NCBI GenBank assembly: GCA_902774845.1
Contig: CACYJU010000006.1
Location: 1 to 64,000, forward strand
DNA: 64,000 nt
Source: an uncultured Bacteroidota bacterium
Lineage (GTDB): Bacteria > Bacteroidota > Bacteroidia > Bacteroidales > P3
Reading direction: 5' to 3'
Positions 41,205 through 49,326 of the stretch are shown piece after piece. Position numbers and translations under genes: made by a program. A model generated the notes under the pieces. The model was not told the DNA's origin. It was given only the letters and a program-made list of their open reading frames with translations, and did not search any database. Within the stretch, counting starts at the first letter, position 1; each line of letters opens with the position of its first letter.

Positions 41205-43619
41205 ATGCTACTCTCTGACTTACAGACCGGTGAACGTGGTGTGGTGGTGCGCGTGGCGGGCCACGGAGCCTTCCGCAAGCGTATCATCGAGATGGGCTTC
41301 ATAAAAGGGGTCACCGTGGAATCGGTGCAGAACGCCCCTCTCAACGACCCCATAAAATACCGAATCATGAACTTCGAGGTGTCGCTGCGTCGCAGCGACG
41401 CCACCAAGATAGAGATCGTGGGCGAGCAGGAGGCGGAAAAAGAAATCGTAAACCACGACGACTTCCAACCGCTGGACGCTCCCGACTGCGACGCCATGCA
41501 CCACATTGCCGAAGAACGCGGCAAGACCATCAACGTGGCGCTGGTGGGAAACCCCAACTGCGGCAAGACATCCATCTTCAACATCGCCGCCCACGCCCAC
41601 GAACGGGTGGGAAACTACAGCGGCGTGACCGTGGACGAGAAGGTGGGCACCTTCGAACACGGCGGCTACACCTTCAACCTCATCGACCTGCCCGGCACTT
41701 ACTCGCTCAGCGCCTACTCGCCGGAAGAGCTCTATGTGCGCAAGCACATCATCGAGAAAAACCCTGACATCATACTCAACGTTGTGGACGGAAGCAACCT
41801 GGAACGCAACCTCTACCTCACCACCCAGCTCATCGACATGGACATCACGATGGTGATGGCGCTGAACATGTACGACGAACTGCAACGCAGCGGCGACCAG
41901 TTGGACATCCCTCAGCTCTCCACCCTGCTCGGCATGCCGATAGTACCGACCACAGGCCGCAACGGAGACGGAATAGGGAGGCTGTTTGACAAGATAATAG
42001 AGGTGTTCGAAGGGGCGAATAGGTCGGACTTGTCAGACGGGTCGGACTTGTCGGACAAGTCGGACAGGGGGGTGCACTTCCGCCACATTCACGTCAACCA
42101 CGGCAAGGAGCTGGAGCACCGCATCTCGTCGCTCCGCACTGAGCTGCGTGACCACGGCTTCAGCGACACCCTCTCGACCCGATTCCTCGCCATAAAGCTC
42201 CTGGAGAACGACAAGCAACTGGAGCAGTACGCCGCCGAGCACGACCCCGACGGCAGCGTGCTGAAGATGCGCGACACCATCAGTGCCGAATACCTCAAAG
42301 CCTACCACCAGGACATCGAGAGCGCCGTAACCGACGCAAAATACGCTTTCGTGCGTGGCGCTCTGGCTGAATGTTACGTAAAGAACGAGAAAAGCACGCT
42401 GCACGCCGGCACCGACCGAATCGACGCCCTCGCCACACACAAATGGCTGGGATACCCGCTATTCCTCTGTGTGCTCTTCTTCACCTTCTTCTGCACTTTC
42501 TTCATCGGCCAGTACCCGATGGATTGGATTGAGTCGCTGTTCGGATGGATCGGCTCGCTGGTGGAGAAGGCGATGCCCGCAGGACCGCTGCGCAGCCTGC
42601 TGGTAGATGGCATCATAAGCGGCGTGGGCTCGGTGATAGTGTTCCTGCCGCAGATACTGATTCTCTACCTCTTCATCTCGGTGATGGAGGACAGTGGATA
42701 TATGGCGCGCGCGGCGTTCATCATGGACAAGTTCATGCACCACATGGGGCTGCACGGCAAGAGTTTCATACCGATGATCATGGGATTCGGCTGCAACGTG
42801 CCGGCCATCATGGCGACCCGCACAATCGAGGACCGCAAGAGCCGTCTGCTCACCATGCTGATAATACCGATGATGAGCTGCTCGGCAAGGATTCCGGTAT
42901 ATGTCATTCTCACGGGCGCATTCTTCGGCGGCGTGAAGGCGGCATTCATCATGATGGGGCTGTACCTGATAGGCATGGTCATGGCGGTGCTGATGGCGAA
43001 ACTCTTCAGCCGCTTCTTCGTGAAAGGTGAGAGCCTGCCCTTCGTGATGGAGTTGCCCCCTTACCGCATGCCGACAGCCAAGGCGGTGTTGCGCCACACC
43101 TGGGAGAAAGGTAAGGAATACCTGAAGAAGATGGCCACCATCATACTCGGCGCCAGCATCATCGTCTGGGCGCTGAGCTACTACCCCACCCACGAGGACC
43201 CGCACTATCAGGCTGAACACTCGTATATGGCCAGCATCGGCAAGGCCATAGAGCCTGCCATGCGCCCGTGCGGTTTCGACTGGCGTCAGAGCGTGTCGCT
43301 GCTGGCGGGCGTGGGAGCCAAAGAGGTGGTCGCAAGCACCATGGGAGTACTTTACAGCACCGGGGCGGAGCTGTCTGACCAGTCCGACAAGTCTGACCAG
43401 TCCGACTTGTCAGACCTTGTGCGCAACAACATGACACCGCTTTCGGCGCTGTCGATGCTACTATTCATACTGCTTTATATGCCTTGTGTGAGCACCATCG
43501 TGGCGATAAAGAACGAGAGTGGCAAGTGGAAGTGGGCCCTGTTCACGGTGGCGTACACCATCATCCTCGCCTGGGTCGTAGCGACGGTGTTCTATCAACT
43601 GGGAAGCCTGATAATTTAA
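41205..43619 (+). CDS. feoB: Fused FeoA-FeoB ferrous iron transporter
   Basis: An 804-residue inner-membrane Fe(II) importer with an N-terminal FeoA (SH3-like) domain at about 1-75 joined to FeoB. The G domain has G1 GNPNCGKTS (115-123), G3 DLPG (161-164) and the G4 motif NMYD. The membrane part contains both gate regions, such as MGFGCNVPAIMATRTI and MMSCSARIPVYVIL. FeoAB fusion is the common form in Bacteroidota. Two loops carry 9-bp repeat insertions in frame: residues 274-288 (SDL-SDG-SDL-SDK-SDR) between G and helical domains, and 723-737 (LSD-QSD-KSD-QSD-LSD) near the C-terminus. Likely regulated by iron; the upstream arrays could take part. Confidence 0.96.
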   Translation: MLLSDLQTGERGVVVRVAGHGAFRKRIIEMGFIKGVTVESVQNAPLNDPIKYRIMNFEVSLRRSDATKIEIVGEQEAEKEIVNHDDFQPLDAPDCDAMHHIAEERGKTINVALVGNPNCGKTSIFNIAAHAHERVGNYSGVTVDEKVGTFEHGGYTFNLIDLPGTYSLSAYSPEELYVRKHIIEKNPDIILNVVDGSNLERNLYLTTQLIDMDITMVMALNMYDELQRSGDQLDIPQLSTLLGMPIVPTTGRNGDGIGRLFDKIIEVFEGANRSDLSDGSDLSDKSDRGVHFRHIHVNHGKELEHRISSLRTELRDHGFSDTLSTRFLAIKLLENDKQLEQYAAEHDPDGSVLKMRDTISAEYLKAYHQDIESAVTDAKYAFVRGALAECYVKNEKSTLHAGTDRIDALATHKWLGYPLFLCVLFFTFFCTFFIGQYPMDWIESLFGWIGSLVEKAMPAGPLRSLLVDGIISGVGSVIVFLPQILILYLFISVMEDSGYMARAAFIMDKFMHHMGLHGKSFIPMIMGFGCNVPAIMATRTIEDRKSRLLTMLIIPMMSCSARIPVYVILTGAFFGGVKAAFIMMGLYLIGMVMAVLMAKLFSRFFVKGESLPFVMELPPYRMPTAKAVLRHTWEKGKEYLKKMATIILGASIIVWALSYYPTHEDPHYQAEHSYMASIGKAIEPAMRPCGFDWRQSVSLLAGVGAKEVVASTMGVLYSTGAELSDQSDKSDQSDLSDLVRNNMTPLSALSMLLFILLYMPCVSTIVAIKNESGKWKWALFTVAYTIILAWVVATVFYQLGSLII
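42024..42068 (+). repeat. 9-bp repeat inside feoB, tract 1
   Basis: Five 9-bp units (TCGGACTTG, TCAGACGGG, TCGGACTTG, TCGGACAAG, TCGGACAGG) in frame, coding Ser-Asp-x. Confidence 0.92.
43371..43415 (+). repeat. 9-bp repeat inside feoB, tract 2
   Basis: Five 9-bp units (CTGTCTGAC, CAGTCCGAC, AAGTCTGAC, CAGTCCGAC, TTGTCAGAC) in frame, coding x-Ser-Asp. Related in sequence to tract 1. Confidence 0.92.
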
Positions 43620-43621
43620 GA

Positions 43622-43657
43622 CTAGATACTCTAGAATATCTAGATAAACTAGAAATA
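43622..43657. repeat. 9-bp repeats between feoB and the Cys-rich gene
   Basis: Four 9-bp units starting CTAG (CTAGATACT, CTAGAATAT, CTAGATAAA, CTAGAAATA) fill the 42-bp gap. Confidence 0.88.
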
Positions 43658-43661
43658 CTTG

Positions 43662-43850
43662 ATGGTGCAGAAGATTATAGTAATCCTGATTGTTGTGGGG
43701 GCGGTGGCGTTTGCCATCCGCGCGCTGGTGCGCTCTATAAAAGGAAAGAGCAGCTGCGGCTGTGACTGCTGCAACTGCCCAAAGAGTAGAAGTTCTGGAT
43801 GCTCTAGTGACACTAGGTGTCCCAGGGGCTCTAGTAGTTCTAGAGGCTAA
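43662..43850 (+). CDS. FeoB-associated Cys-rich membrane protein
   Basis: A 62-residue protein placed 42 bp after feoB, as is usual for this family in Bacteroidota. One N-terminal transmembrane helix (KIIVILIVVGAVAFAIRAL) is followed by a Cys cluster (SCGCDCCNCP). It is thought to work with FeoB in iron uptake. I start at ATG 43662; a TTG directly before it is less likely. The C-terminal 19 residues (SSGCSSDTRCPRGSSSSRG) are coded by a 9-bp CTAG-type repeat tract (43791-43844) that resembles the DNA just upstream of the gene. So the tail appears to be repeat-derived. Confidence 0.85.
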   Translation: MVQKIIVILIVVGAVAFAIRALVRSIKGKSSCGCDCCNCPKSRSSGCSSDTRCPRGSSSSRG

Positions 43851-43854
43851 CGGT

Positions 43855-44241
43855 TCACTTATACTTAAACTCCTCTATCTCGCGGCGGTCGCGCTTGGTG
43901 GGACGGCCTGCACCGCGGTCACGGCGCTCGAAGCCGTACTGCCGCACCATCTGTATGCGCTCATACTCCTCCTGCGGGGTGAGGTCTGTCATATAGTCGG
44001 GCACCAGCTTCGCCGCCACCCGGTTATGGAGGAGGGCTTTGACTTCGATGACCTTATGGACCTGCTCGATGGAGAGCTCATACCTCTCTCCCACCCTAAC
44101 GACATGGGAGGCTTTGAGTGCCTGCTCCCCCATCTTCACCTTACCCGCACGGCAGGCATCAGAGGCACTGCTGCGAGTCTTATATAATCGCACCGACCAA
44201 AGATACTTGTCAAGCCGTAAAGGTTCTTGCTCGGTCGGCAT
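43855..44241 (-). CDS. S4-domain RNA-binding protein (Hsp15/HslR-like)
   Basis: A 128-residue cytoplasmic protein with an S4 RNA-binding domain over residues 8-60 (LRLDKYLWSVRLYKTRSSASDACRAGKVKMG) and a basic C-terminus (RDRGAGRPTKRDRREIEEFKYK). This is the Hsp15/HslR family, which binds the 50S subunit carrying a nascent chain after ribosome dissociation. It converges on the FeoB-associated gene and is followed, 5 bp away on the same strand, by no gene but preceded by tonB. Confidence 0.88.
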   Translation of the reverse strand: MPTEQEPLRLDKYLWSVRLYKTRSSASDACRAGKVKMGEQALKASHVVRVGERYELSIEQVHKVIEVKALLHNRVAAKLVPDYMTDLTPQEEYERIQMVRQYGFERRDRGAGRPTKRDRREIEEFKYK

Positions 44242-44246
44242 AAGGC

Positions 44247-45050
44247 TTATCGGTTCACGTAATTGTAACGAATGCGGCCTTTCTGCACTTCAGGCGCATT
44301 AGGATCAGGCTTGAAGGTGGTGCGCTTGGCTGCCGCAACAGCCTCTGCACGGAGCGAGTTGACAGTGTTTGACGACTGCTTATCGACATTGGCTTCCACC
44401 ACCTTGCCTTCGCGATTGACCATGATGACCACCTCTATCCAACCTTCTATGCTCTTGTTCTCCGAGGGACGCGACTTGTTTACAACACTACGTCCAGCAA
44501 GATAATAGGAGTCGCCACTACCGCCATTACCGGTGTAGTTGTTCGAGTTGGGATTGCCGTTAGGTTTGCCCATATTGCCACTACCGTAGGTGTTGCCACT
44601 GCTACCGGGGTTGGTGTTACTGCCAGTGCTCGATGACGAATTCCTGGAGCCCGTAAAGAGTGCCCGCTGGTTAATCTCAGGTTCTTTGGGTTGCTCTTGC
44701 GGCCTGGTCTCCGTGGGAGTTGTAGAGGGCTTCTCGGTAGGCTTGGTCTTTTCGGTCTTCTTTGGTATAGATACAGTCTCCTCGGTGGACTGGGTTGCCA
44801 CGTTCTCCTGCGAGGTGGCGGGTGAGGGTTGCGGCGCCGCTGTGGTGTTCTCGGCTTGCGCCGGCATATTGTTGTCGCCTTCACCGAAGTCGGTATTGCC
44901 TAAGGCGACCTCCACACCACGCTCGGCGATAGGCGGGTCGGGCGGGAAATGCTTGACCAAGATCAGCACCACCACGGTGGCTCCTGTAAGGAAGAGCGTC
45001 ACCACCGCAGCTATTATCTTGTATTTATTATCTTGTAAGTCGAAATGCAT
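44247..45050 (-). CDS. TonB-family energy transducer
   Basis: A 267-residue periplasm-spanning protein with a single N-terminal membrane anchor (IIAAVVTLFLTGATVVVLILV). A long low-complexity linker follows (Pro/Glu/Lys/Thr to residue 115, then Asn/Gly/Ser-rich 130-175). The C-terminal TonB domain carries GWIEVVIMVNREGKVVEANVDKQSS and ends in KGRIRYNYVNR. It transmits proton-motive energy from ExbB-ExbD to outer-membrane receptors. It lies directly downstream of exbD (12 bp) and the exbB gene, so the three form a TonB energisation cluster. Confidence 0.88.
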   Translation of the reverse strand: MHFDLQDNKYKIIAAVVTLFLTGATVVVLILVKHFPPDPPIAERGVEVALGNTDFGEGDNNMPAQAENTTAAPQPSPATSQENVATQSTEETVSIPKKTEKTKPTEKPSTTPTETRPQEQPKEPEINQRALFTGSRNSSSSTGSNTNPGSSGNTYGSGNMGKPNGNPNSNNYTGNGGSGDSYYLAGRSVVNKSRPSENKSIEGWIEVVIMVNREGKVVEANVDKQSSNTVNSLRAEAVAAAKRTTFKPDPNAPEVQKGRIRYNYVNR

Positions 45051-45061
45051 ATATCATTGCC

Positions 45062-45472
45062 TCATTTTGACGCTGTCGCCAATATTACCTTATGCTGGGT
45101 GCCATATTGCTCGTTGATGGCGTTGACGGCGTCGATCACCGTCACGACACACTGCACCGGAACCGTGCGGTCGGAACGCAATACCACACATGCGTTCTGC
45201 ACCGTGTCGATACCGCTGACGATGAGCGGCATCAGGCTCGCCGAATCGGCCGGCACATCGCCCACCTGATAGTTCTGGTTCTCGTCGATATAAACGGTGA
45301 CGTTCTGCTTGGCCATAGTCTTGCTGTTGTTAGCCGTCGGCAGCAAGAGCTTCACCGCATTGGGACTGATGAGCGTCGAGGTTATCATGAAGAAAATCAA
45401 AAGCAGAAACACCAAGTCCGACATCGACGAACTCGACATTTCGATATTGATTTTATTTCTGGATTTTATCAT
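45062..45472 (-). CDS. exbD: ExbD/TolR biopolymer transport protein
   Basis: A 136-residue protein with one N-terminal membrane helix (DLVFLLLIFFMITSTL) preceded by the conserved cytoplasmic stretch, and a periplasmic domain with YIDENQNYQVGD and TASK terminus. The helix contains the Asp that carries protons in this family. It works with ExbB to energise TonB. Located between exbB (51 bp upstream) and tonB on the same strand. Confidence 0.9.
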   Translation of the reverse strand: MIKSRNKINIEMSSSSMSDLVFLLLIFFMITSTLISPNAVKLLLPTANNSKTMAKQNVTVYIDENQNYQVGDVPADSASLMPLIVSGIDTVQNACVVLRSDRTVPVQCVVTVIDAVNAINEQYGTQHKVILATASK

Positions 45473-45523
45473 GGGATAAAAAGTTGATATGTTGATAAGT
45501 TGATATGACGGGAGATTGCCTTA

Positions 45524-46237
45524 TCAACCATTGACGGGCTCGTGGAGGAGGTCCATAAACTCGGTGGCACGGGTTTCAAGGGCAAAGACCACCTTGTTGA
45601 TGCGGGTGATGAGGAGGTTGTAGAGGAAGTAGCAGATGATTCCGACGATAAGACCGCCTACGGTGGTCACCATAGCGGTGTAGATACCCGATGCAAGGAC
45701 GCCTATCTCGATATTGTTGCCAGCTTCGGCCATGTCGCGGAAGGCGACAATCATACCTGTCACGGTGCCGAGGAAACCAATCATAGGTCCCAACGACGCC
45801 ACCGTCGCAACCAGGGAGACCCCCTTCTCAAGACGGGCCACTTCCATCTGGCCTTCATTCTCGATGGCAGCCTGGATGTCGGGCAGCGGACGGCCAAGAC
45901 GCGACAGGCCCTTGTCGACCATACGTCCGATTGGGGTCTGTGTCTGCTTTGCCAACGAACGGGCACCTTCGATGTTGTCCTCGTGTATATACTGGCGGAT
46001 ATTGTTCATGAACTGATTGTCCGACTCGGCTTTCATCGCATTGCGAAGTGCGAGATAGCGCTCAATGGAGATGTAAATAGCCAGAATGAGCAGCAAAACC
46101 AAGACTGCCATAATCCAACCACCTTTCAACGCCATATCCCACATGGATATGCTGCCTGTTTTTTCAGCCGCCTGTGCCACTGCCGTAGCGGTCTCTTCGG
46201 TGGCAACCTGATTAAGAATCAACAAAATAGAGTTCAT
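45524..46237 (-). CDS. exbB: MotA/TolQ/ExbB proton channel family protein
   Basis: A 237-residue inner-membrane protein with an N-terminal helix (IMAVLVLLLILAIYISIERYLAL), the large cytoplasmic loop, and two further helices near residues 150-215 (LVATVASLGPMIGFLGTVTGMI and IYTAMVTTVGGLIVGIICYFL). This is the ExbB/TolQ layout. The start at 46237 (MNSILLILN) is chosen over an upstream ATG at 46273, which would add a charged segment. It heads the exbB-exbD-tonB cluster. Confidence 0.9.
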   Translation of the reverse strand: MNSILLILNQVATEETATAVAQAAEKTGSISMWDMALKGGWIMAVLVLLLILAIYISIERYLALRNAMKAESDNQFMNNIRQYIHEDNIEGARSLAKQTQTPIGRMVDKGLSRLGRPLPDIQAAIENEGQMEVARLEKGVSLVATVASLGPMIGFLGTVTGMIVAFRDMAEAGNNIEIGVLASGIYTAMVTTVGGLIVGIICYFLYNLLITRINKVVFALETRATEFMDLLHEPVNG

Positions 46238-46323
46238 AGTGTATCTTTTAATTTTGACGTAAAAATACATCAAATAAAAAGTACACGACCAATGCTACGG
46301 TGTTTTATTTCAACACTTCAGTG

Positions 46324-47085
46324 TTAAAATGTGAGAGTAAGGCTCAGACCCGGTGCCGAAGGCAGCGGATAGTCGGGCACAGCAAGCATCGTGGGAGAGG
46401 CCCTGAGCGATATATCATCGGATATATCATAATCGAAAAGATGTCCGAAAACGTAGGCATCGATAAGGTTCAGACCATAGAAGGCGGCAGCGATGATGAC
46501 GCTGAGCTGGAAATTCTTGTTGTAGGCCTGATAGAGGTTGTAAATATTTGACGTGGGATAGTTGGCATAGGCTGCCCACTGCGTCGCCCCGTCGTTATTG
46601 ACACGGTAGAGATACTCCTTCTTGAACTTGACCATATTGGTGCCGTTGGTATAGATGAAATACCCCACCCCTGCAAAGGCAGTATATATAATAGGTATCT
46701 TCCACGCCTGATGATTGTAGACCTGACCGGCACCAGGCAACAGCGACCACAACAGGGCTTTGGTAGCCGAATGCTCTTTAGCGACGGTGGTAGAGTGCTT
46801 GGGTGCAACCTGCCTTTTCTGGGTTCTCGGAGACTTCGGAGCATTCGGAGACTTTTGGACAGTCGGGGTAGATTGGCCTTCTTGAACGCCCTGACCTTCT
46901 TGAACGCCCTGACCGTCTTGAACGCTCTGGCCATCTTGGACACTCGCAGCACTTTGATCTTCCTGAACAGATTGAGTACTCGGAACCTCCTCTCCTACCC
47001 TCACCGTATCCTGAGCTTTCACCACACCGCTTCCGGCAATCAAAAACAAAGCCAGAATAAAGACTCTGGCTCTGCTCGTTCTCAT
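46324..47085 (-). CDS. DUF5683 protein with a repetitive linker
   Basis: A 253-residue membrane/periplasmic protein. Signal peptide (RVFILALFLIAGSGVVKA) is followed by a Gln/Glu/Gly-rich repeat stretch (VQDGQGVQEGQ, about residues 37-72) coded by a 4-copy 18-bp repeat, then the DUF5683 core: WSLLPGAGQVYNHQAWKIPIIYTAFAGVGYFIYTNG and GLNLIDAYVFGHLFDYDIS. The family often lies next to ParAB in Bacteroidota; its function is unknown. The start at 47085 (MRTSRARVFIL) is used rather than 47115. Confidence 0.8.
   Translation of the reverse strand: MRTSRARVFILALFLIAGSGVVKAQDTVRVGEEVPSTQSVQEDQSAASVQDGQSVQDGQGVQEGQGVQEGQSTPTVQKSPNAPKSPRTQKRQVAPKHSTTVAKEHSATKALLWSLLPGAGQVYNHQAWKIPIIYTAFAGVGYFIYTNGTNMVKFKKEYLYRVNNDGATQWAAYANYPTSNIYNLYQAYNKNFQLSVIIAAAFYGLNLIDAYVFGHLFDYDISDDISLRASPTMLAVPDYPLPSAPGLSLTLTF
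46878..46950 (-). repeat. 18-bp repeat inside the DUF5683 gene
   Basis: About four in-frame units related to TCTTGAACGCCCTGACC coding VQEGQG/VQDGQS, followed by a further degenerate unit. Confidence 0.85.
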
Positions 47086-47117
47086 TATGTTTACAATCTG
47101 TGCGATATCTAACAAGA

Positions 47118-47999
47118 CTACTTTTTCAACAATCCCATCAGTCTCTGGAAGTCGGCATCGTTGCTAAAGTGTATGGTAAGAGTACCCTTGCCCTTACTGT
47201 TGCGTTTCACTTCCACATCCGACTGCAGGTATTTCTTCAATCCGGAACAAGCCTCTTTATATCCACTCGGAAGGGACACCTTCACCGGCTGCTTCATCAC
47301 AGATTTCTTCTTCCCCGTCTCCTTAGCCAAGATTTCGGTATCATGGACAGAGAGATCTTTTTCTATGATGGTGTTCAGGATATGGTTATGACGTTCCATA
47401 TCGCTCACGCCAGCCAAGACACGGGCATGTGCCATGCTTATCTTATCCTGTGAAAGAGCCAGCTGGGTGGCAGCCGGAAGATTGAGCAGACGCAAATAGT
47501 TAGTGATCGTGGAACGCGACTTGCCCAACTTCTCGCTGAGCTGTTCGTGAGTAAGTTTACATTCTTCCAAAAGAGCATTGTAAGAGAAAGCCACCTCCAT
47601 AGCGTTGAGGTTCTCACGCTGTATGTTCTCAACCAGCGCCATCTCCATCATCTGCACGTCGGTAGCGACCCTCACGTATGCTGGAATCTCCTTTATGCCG
47701 GCAATCTTAGAGGCTCTCAGACGGCGTTCACCTGCAATAAGCTGATACTTGCCGTCGGGCATCTTGCGCACCGTCACCGGAGCTATCACACCCTGCTGCT
47801 TTATCGACTGGGCCAGTTCTTCCAGAGCCGTCTCGTCGAATTCCTTACGAGGCTGGAACGGGTTGGCTTCAATCTGACTTACGGGTATCGACGTTATCGC
47901 TGCCGTCACAGTATTCTTGCTCTGCATGGCATCGATGTCGATGTCGCCCAATATGGATGAAAGGCCTCTGCCTTTAATCGGAGGTTTCTTTGTGGCCAT
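47118..47999 (-). CDS. parB: Chromosome-partitioning protein ParB
   Basis: A 293-residue ParB: the N-terminal CTP-binding/ParB_N fold has QIEANPFQPRK and the signature GERRLRASKIAG. The middle domain holds the helix-turn-helix (TITNYLRLLNLP), and the C-terminus ends in a dimerisation region. It binds parS and loads condensin for chromosome segregation. Its ATG overlaps the ParA stop by one base (TAATG), so the two are translationally coupled. I found no obvious TGTTTCACGTGAAACA-type parS site in the window. Confidence 0.96.
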   Translation of the reverse strand: MATKKPPIKGRGLSSILGDIDIDAMQSKNTVTAAITSIPVSQIEANPFQPRKEFDETALEELAQSIKQQGVIAPVTVRKMPDGKYQLIAGERRLRASKIAGIKEIPAYVRVATDVQMMEMALVENIQRENLNAMEVAFSYNALLEECKLTHEQLSEKLGKSRSTITNYLRLLNLPAATQLALSQDKISMAHARVLAGVSDMERHNHILNTIIEKDLSVHDTEILAKETGKKKSVMKQPVKVSLPSGYKEACSGLKKYLQSDVEVKRNSKGKGTLTIHFSNDADFQRLMGLLKK

Positions 48000-48772
48000 T
48001 ATTTCTTAAGATTGTTTCTTCGCAGTATTTCGTTTGCGAGGTTGATATAGTTGATAGCACCGCTGCAGGTGGCATCGTACATTATGACTGACTTCCCATA
48101 ACTCGGGGCTTCCGCCAACTTAGTGTTGCGGTAGATGAGCGTGTCGAACACCATGTGTTTGAAATGACCCCTCACATCGTCCACCACCTGACGGGCAAGT
48201 CTCAGACGTGAATCGTACATCGTGATAAGCAAGCCTTCGATGCTGAGCTGCGGATTGAGACGGGTCTGCACAATACGAATCGTGTTAAGCAGCTTACCCA
48301 ATCCCTCGAGCGCAAAATATTCGCTCTGAATGGGTATTATCACCGAGTCGCTCGCCGCAAGCGCGTTGAGCGTGATCAGACCCAGAGACGGGCTGCAGTC
48401 GATGATAATAAAGTCGTAGTTGTCCTTTATCGGCTCGATGGCTTTCTTCAAGAAATACTCACGCTGCTTCTCGTTGACCAGTTCCAACTCGGCGCCGACC
48501 AGGTCGATACGTGTCGGAAGCATCGAGAGGTTTGGCGTGTCGGTATCAATGATGCAGTCGTCCGCCGTAGCGTGACCAAGCAAGCACTCATACACTCCCT
48601 TATCCACCGTTTCCGGGTCGATGCCCAGTCCCGAGGTGGCATTTGCCTGCGGGTCGGCATCGATAAGCAGCACCTGGTACTCCAACACCGCAAGTGCGGC
48701 GCTGAGGTTGGTCGCTGTTGTGGTTTTGCCCACTCCGCCTTTTTGGTTCGCTACCGAAATTATTTTACCCAT
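47999..48772 (-). CDS. parA: Chromosome-partitioning ATPase ParA (Soj)
   Basis: A 257-residue ParA with the deviant Walker A motif NQKGGVGKTT at residues 9-18, and the A' motif DADPQANA and B motif IIDCSPSLG. It interacts with ParB to move replicated origins. Its gene precedes parB and the DUF5683 gene on the same strand, the usual Bacteroidota order. Confidence 0.97.
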   Translation of the reverse strand: MGKIISVANQKGGVGKTTTATNLSAALAVLEYQVLLIDADPQANATSGLGIDPETVDKGVYECLLGHATADDCIIDTDTPNLSMLPTRIDLVGAELELVNEKQREYFLKKAIEPIKDNYDFIIIDCSPSLGLITLNALAASDSVIIPIQSEYFALEGLGKLLNTIRIVQTRLNPQLSIEGLLITMYDSRLRLARQVVDDVRGHFKHMVFDTLIYRNTKLAEAPSYGKSVIMYDATCSGAINYINLANEILRRNNLKK

Positions 48773-48866
48773 AGTTTAGTTGTTCTCACGTTAAATTACT
48801 TCTGGCGCTCGTCAAAAACAAAGGTCAACGCGCCGATACCATAAGGCCGACGCGTCGCAAGTCAAG

Positions 48867-49223
48867 TTAGAACGAGAGGTTCATATCGTCGAGTGCGGCC
48901 GATCCGTCGATGTTGACAGGTTCTCCGCGATCTGGACGACGGTCCTCGACCACCACTGGCGGCGGAACGATTCCGGTCTCGATGAACGAGAAGGCGTTCT
49001 CCAATCCTTGTTTGAACTTCTCAAAGTCCTCTTTGTACAGGAACATCTTGTTCTTGTCAATATAGAACTGACCTGTTGCATTGTCAAAAACCTTGCGGCT
49101 TTCGCTTATGGTGATAAACTTGTCGCCTCCGCGAGTCTCTTTCACGTCAAAGAAATAGCGGCGTTTGCCGGCTGGAATCGACTGTGAGTAGAGCTCTTCT
49201 TTTCTGTTTTCTGTGTAATCCAT
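48867..49223 (-). CDS. DUF3276/PUR-alpha-like nucleic-acid-binding protein
   Basis: A 118-residue protein with one PUR-type domain: RYFFDVKETRGGDKFITISESRK and GQFYIDKNKMFLYKEDFEKF, followed by a variable Pro-rich C-terminus. The family binds single-stranded nucleic acids (BpuR in Borrelia is a studied relative). The start at 49223 (MDYTENRK) is chosen over a GTG two codons upstream. A TATTTTTG box is at 49261-49254. Confidence 0.8.
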   Translation of the reverse strand: MDYTENRKEELYSQSIPAGKRRYFFDVKETRGGDKFITISESRKVFDNATGQFYIDKNKMFLYKEDFEKFKQGLENAFSFIETGIVPPPVVVEDRRPDRGEPVNIDGSAALDDMNLSF

Positions 49224-49253
49224 GTTCACTTATTTAAACTATTAATCAATGTG

Positions 49254-49261
49254 CAAAAATA
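49254..49261 (-). promoter_or_regulatory. -7 box (TATTTTTG) for the DUF3276 gene
   Basis: Minus-strand TATTTTTG, 31 bp before the ATG. Confidence 0.5.
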
Positions 49262-49326
49262 ATTATTTTTTTCAACTTCAAACTTCTGTAACTTTTAAAG
49301 ATATCAACAACCGACATTTAGCAACC

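Noticed and set aside
47118-48772. A parS site near parAB
   Set aside because: I saw no match to TGTTTCACGTGAAACA; a partial TTTCACGTG at about 9950 is inside the OadA-like start region and lacks the second half.
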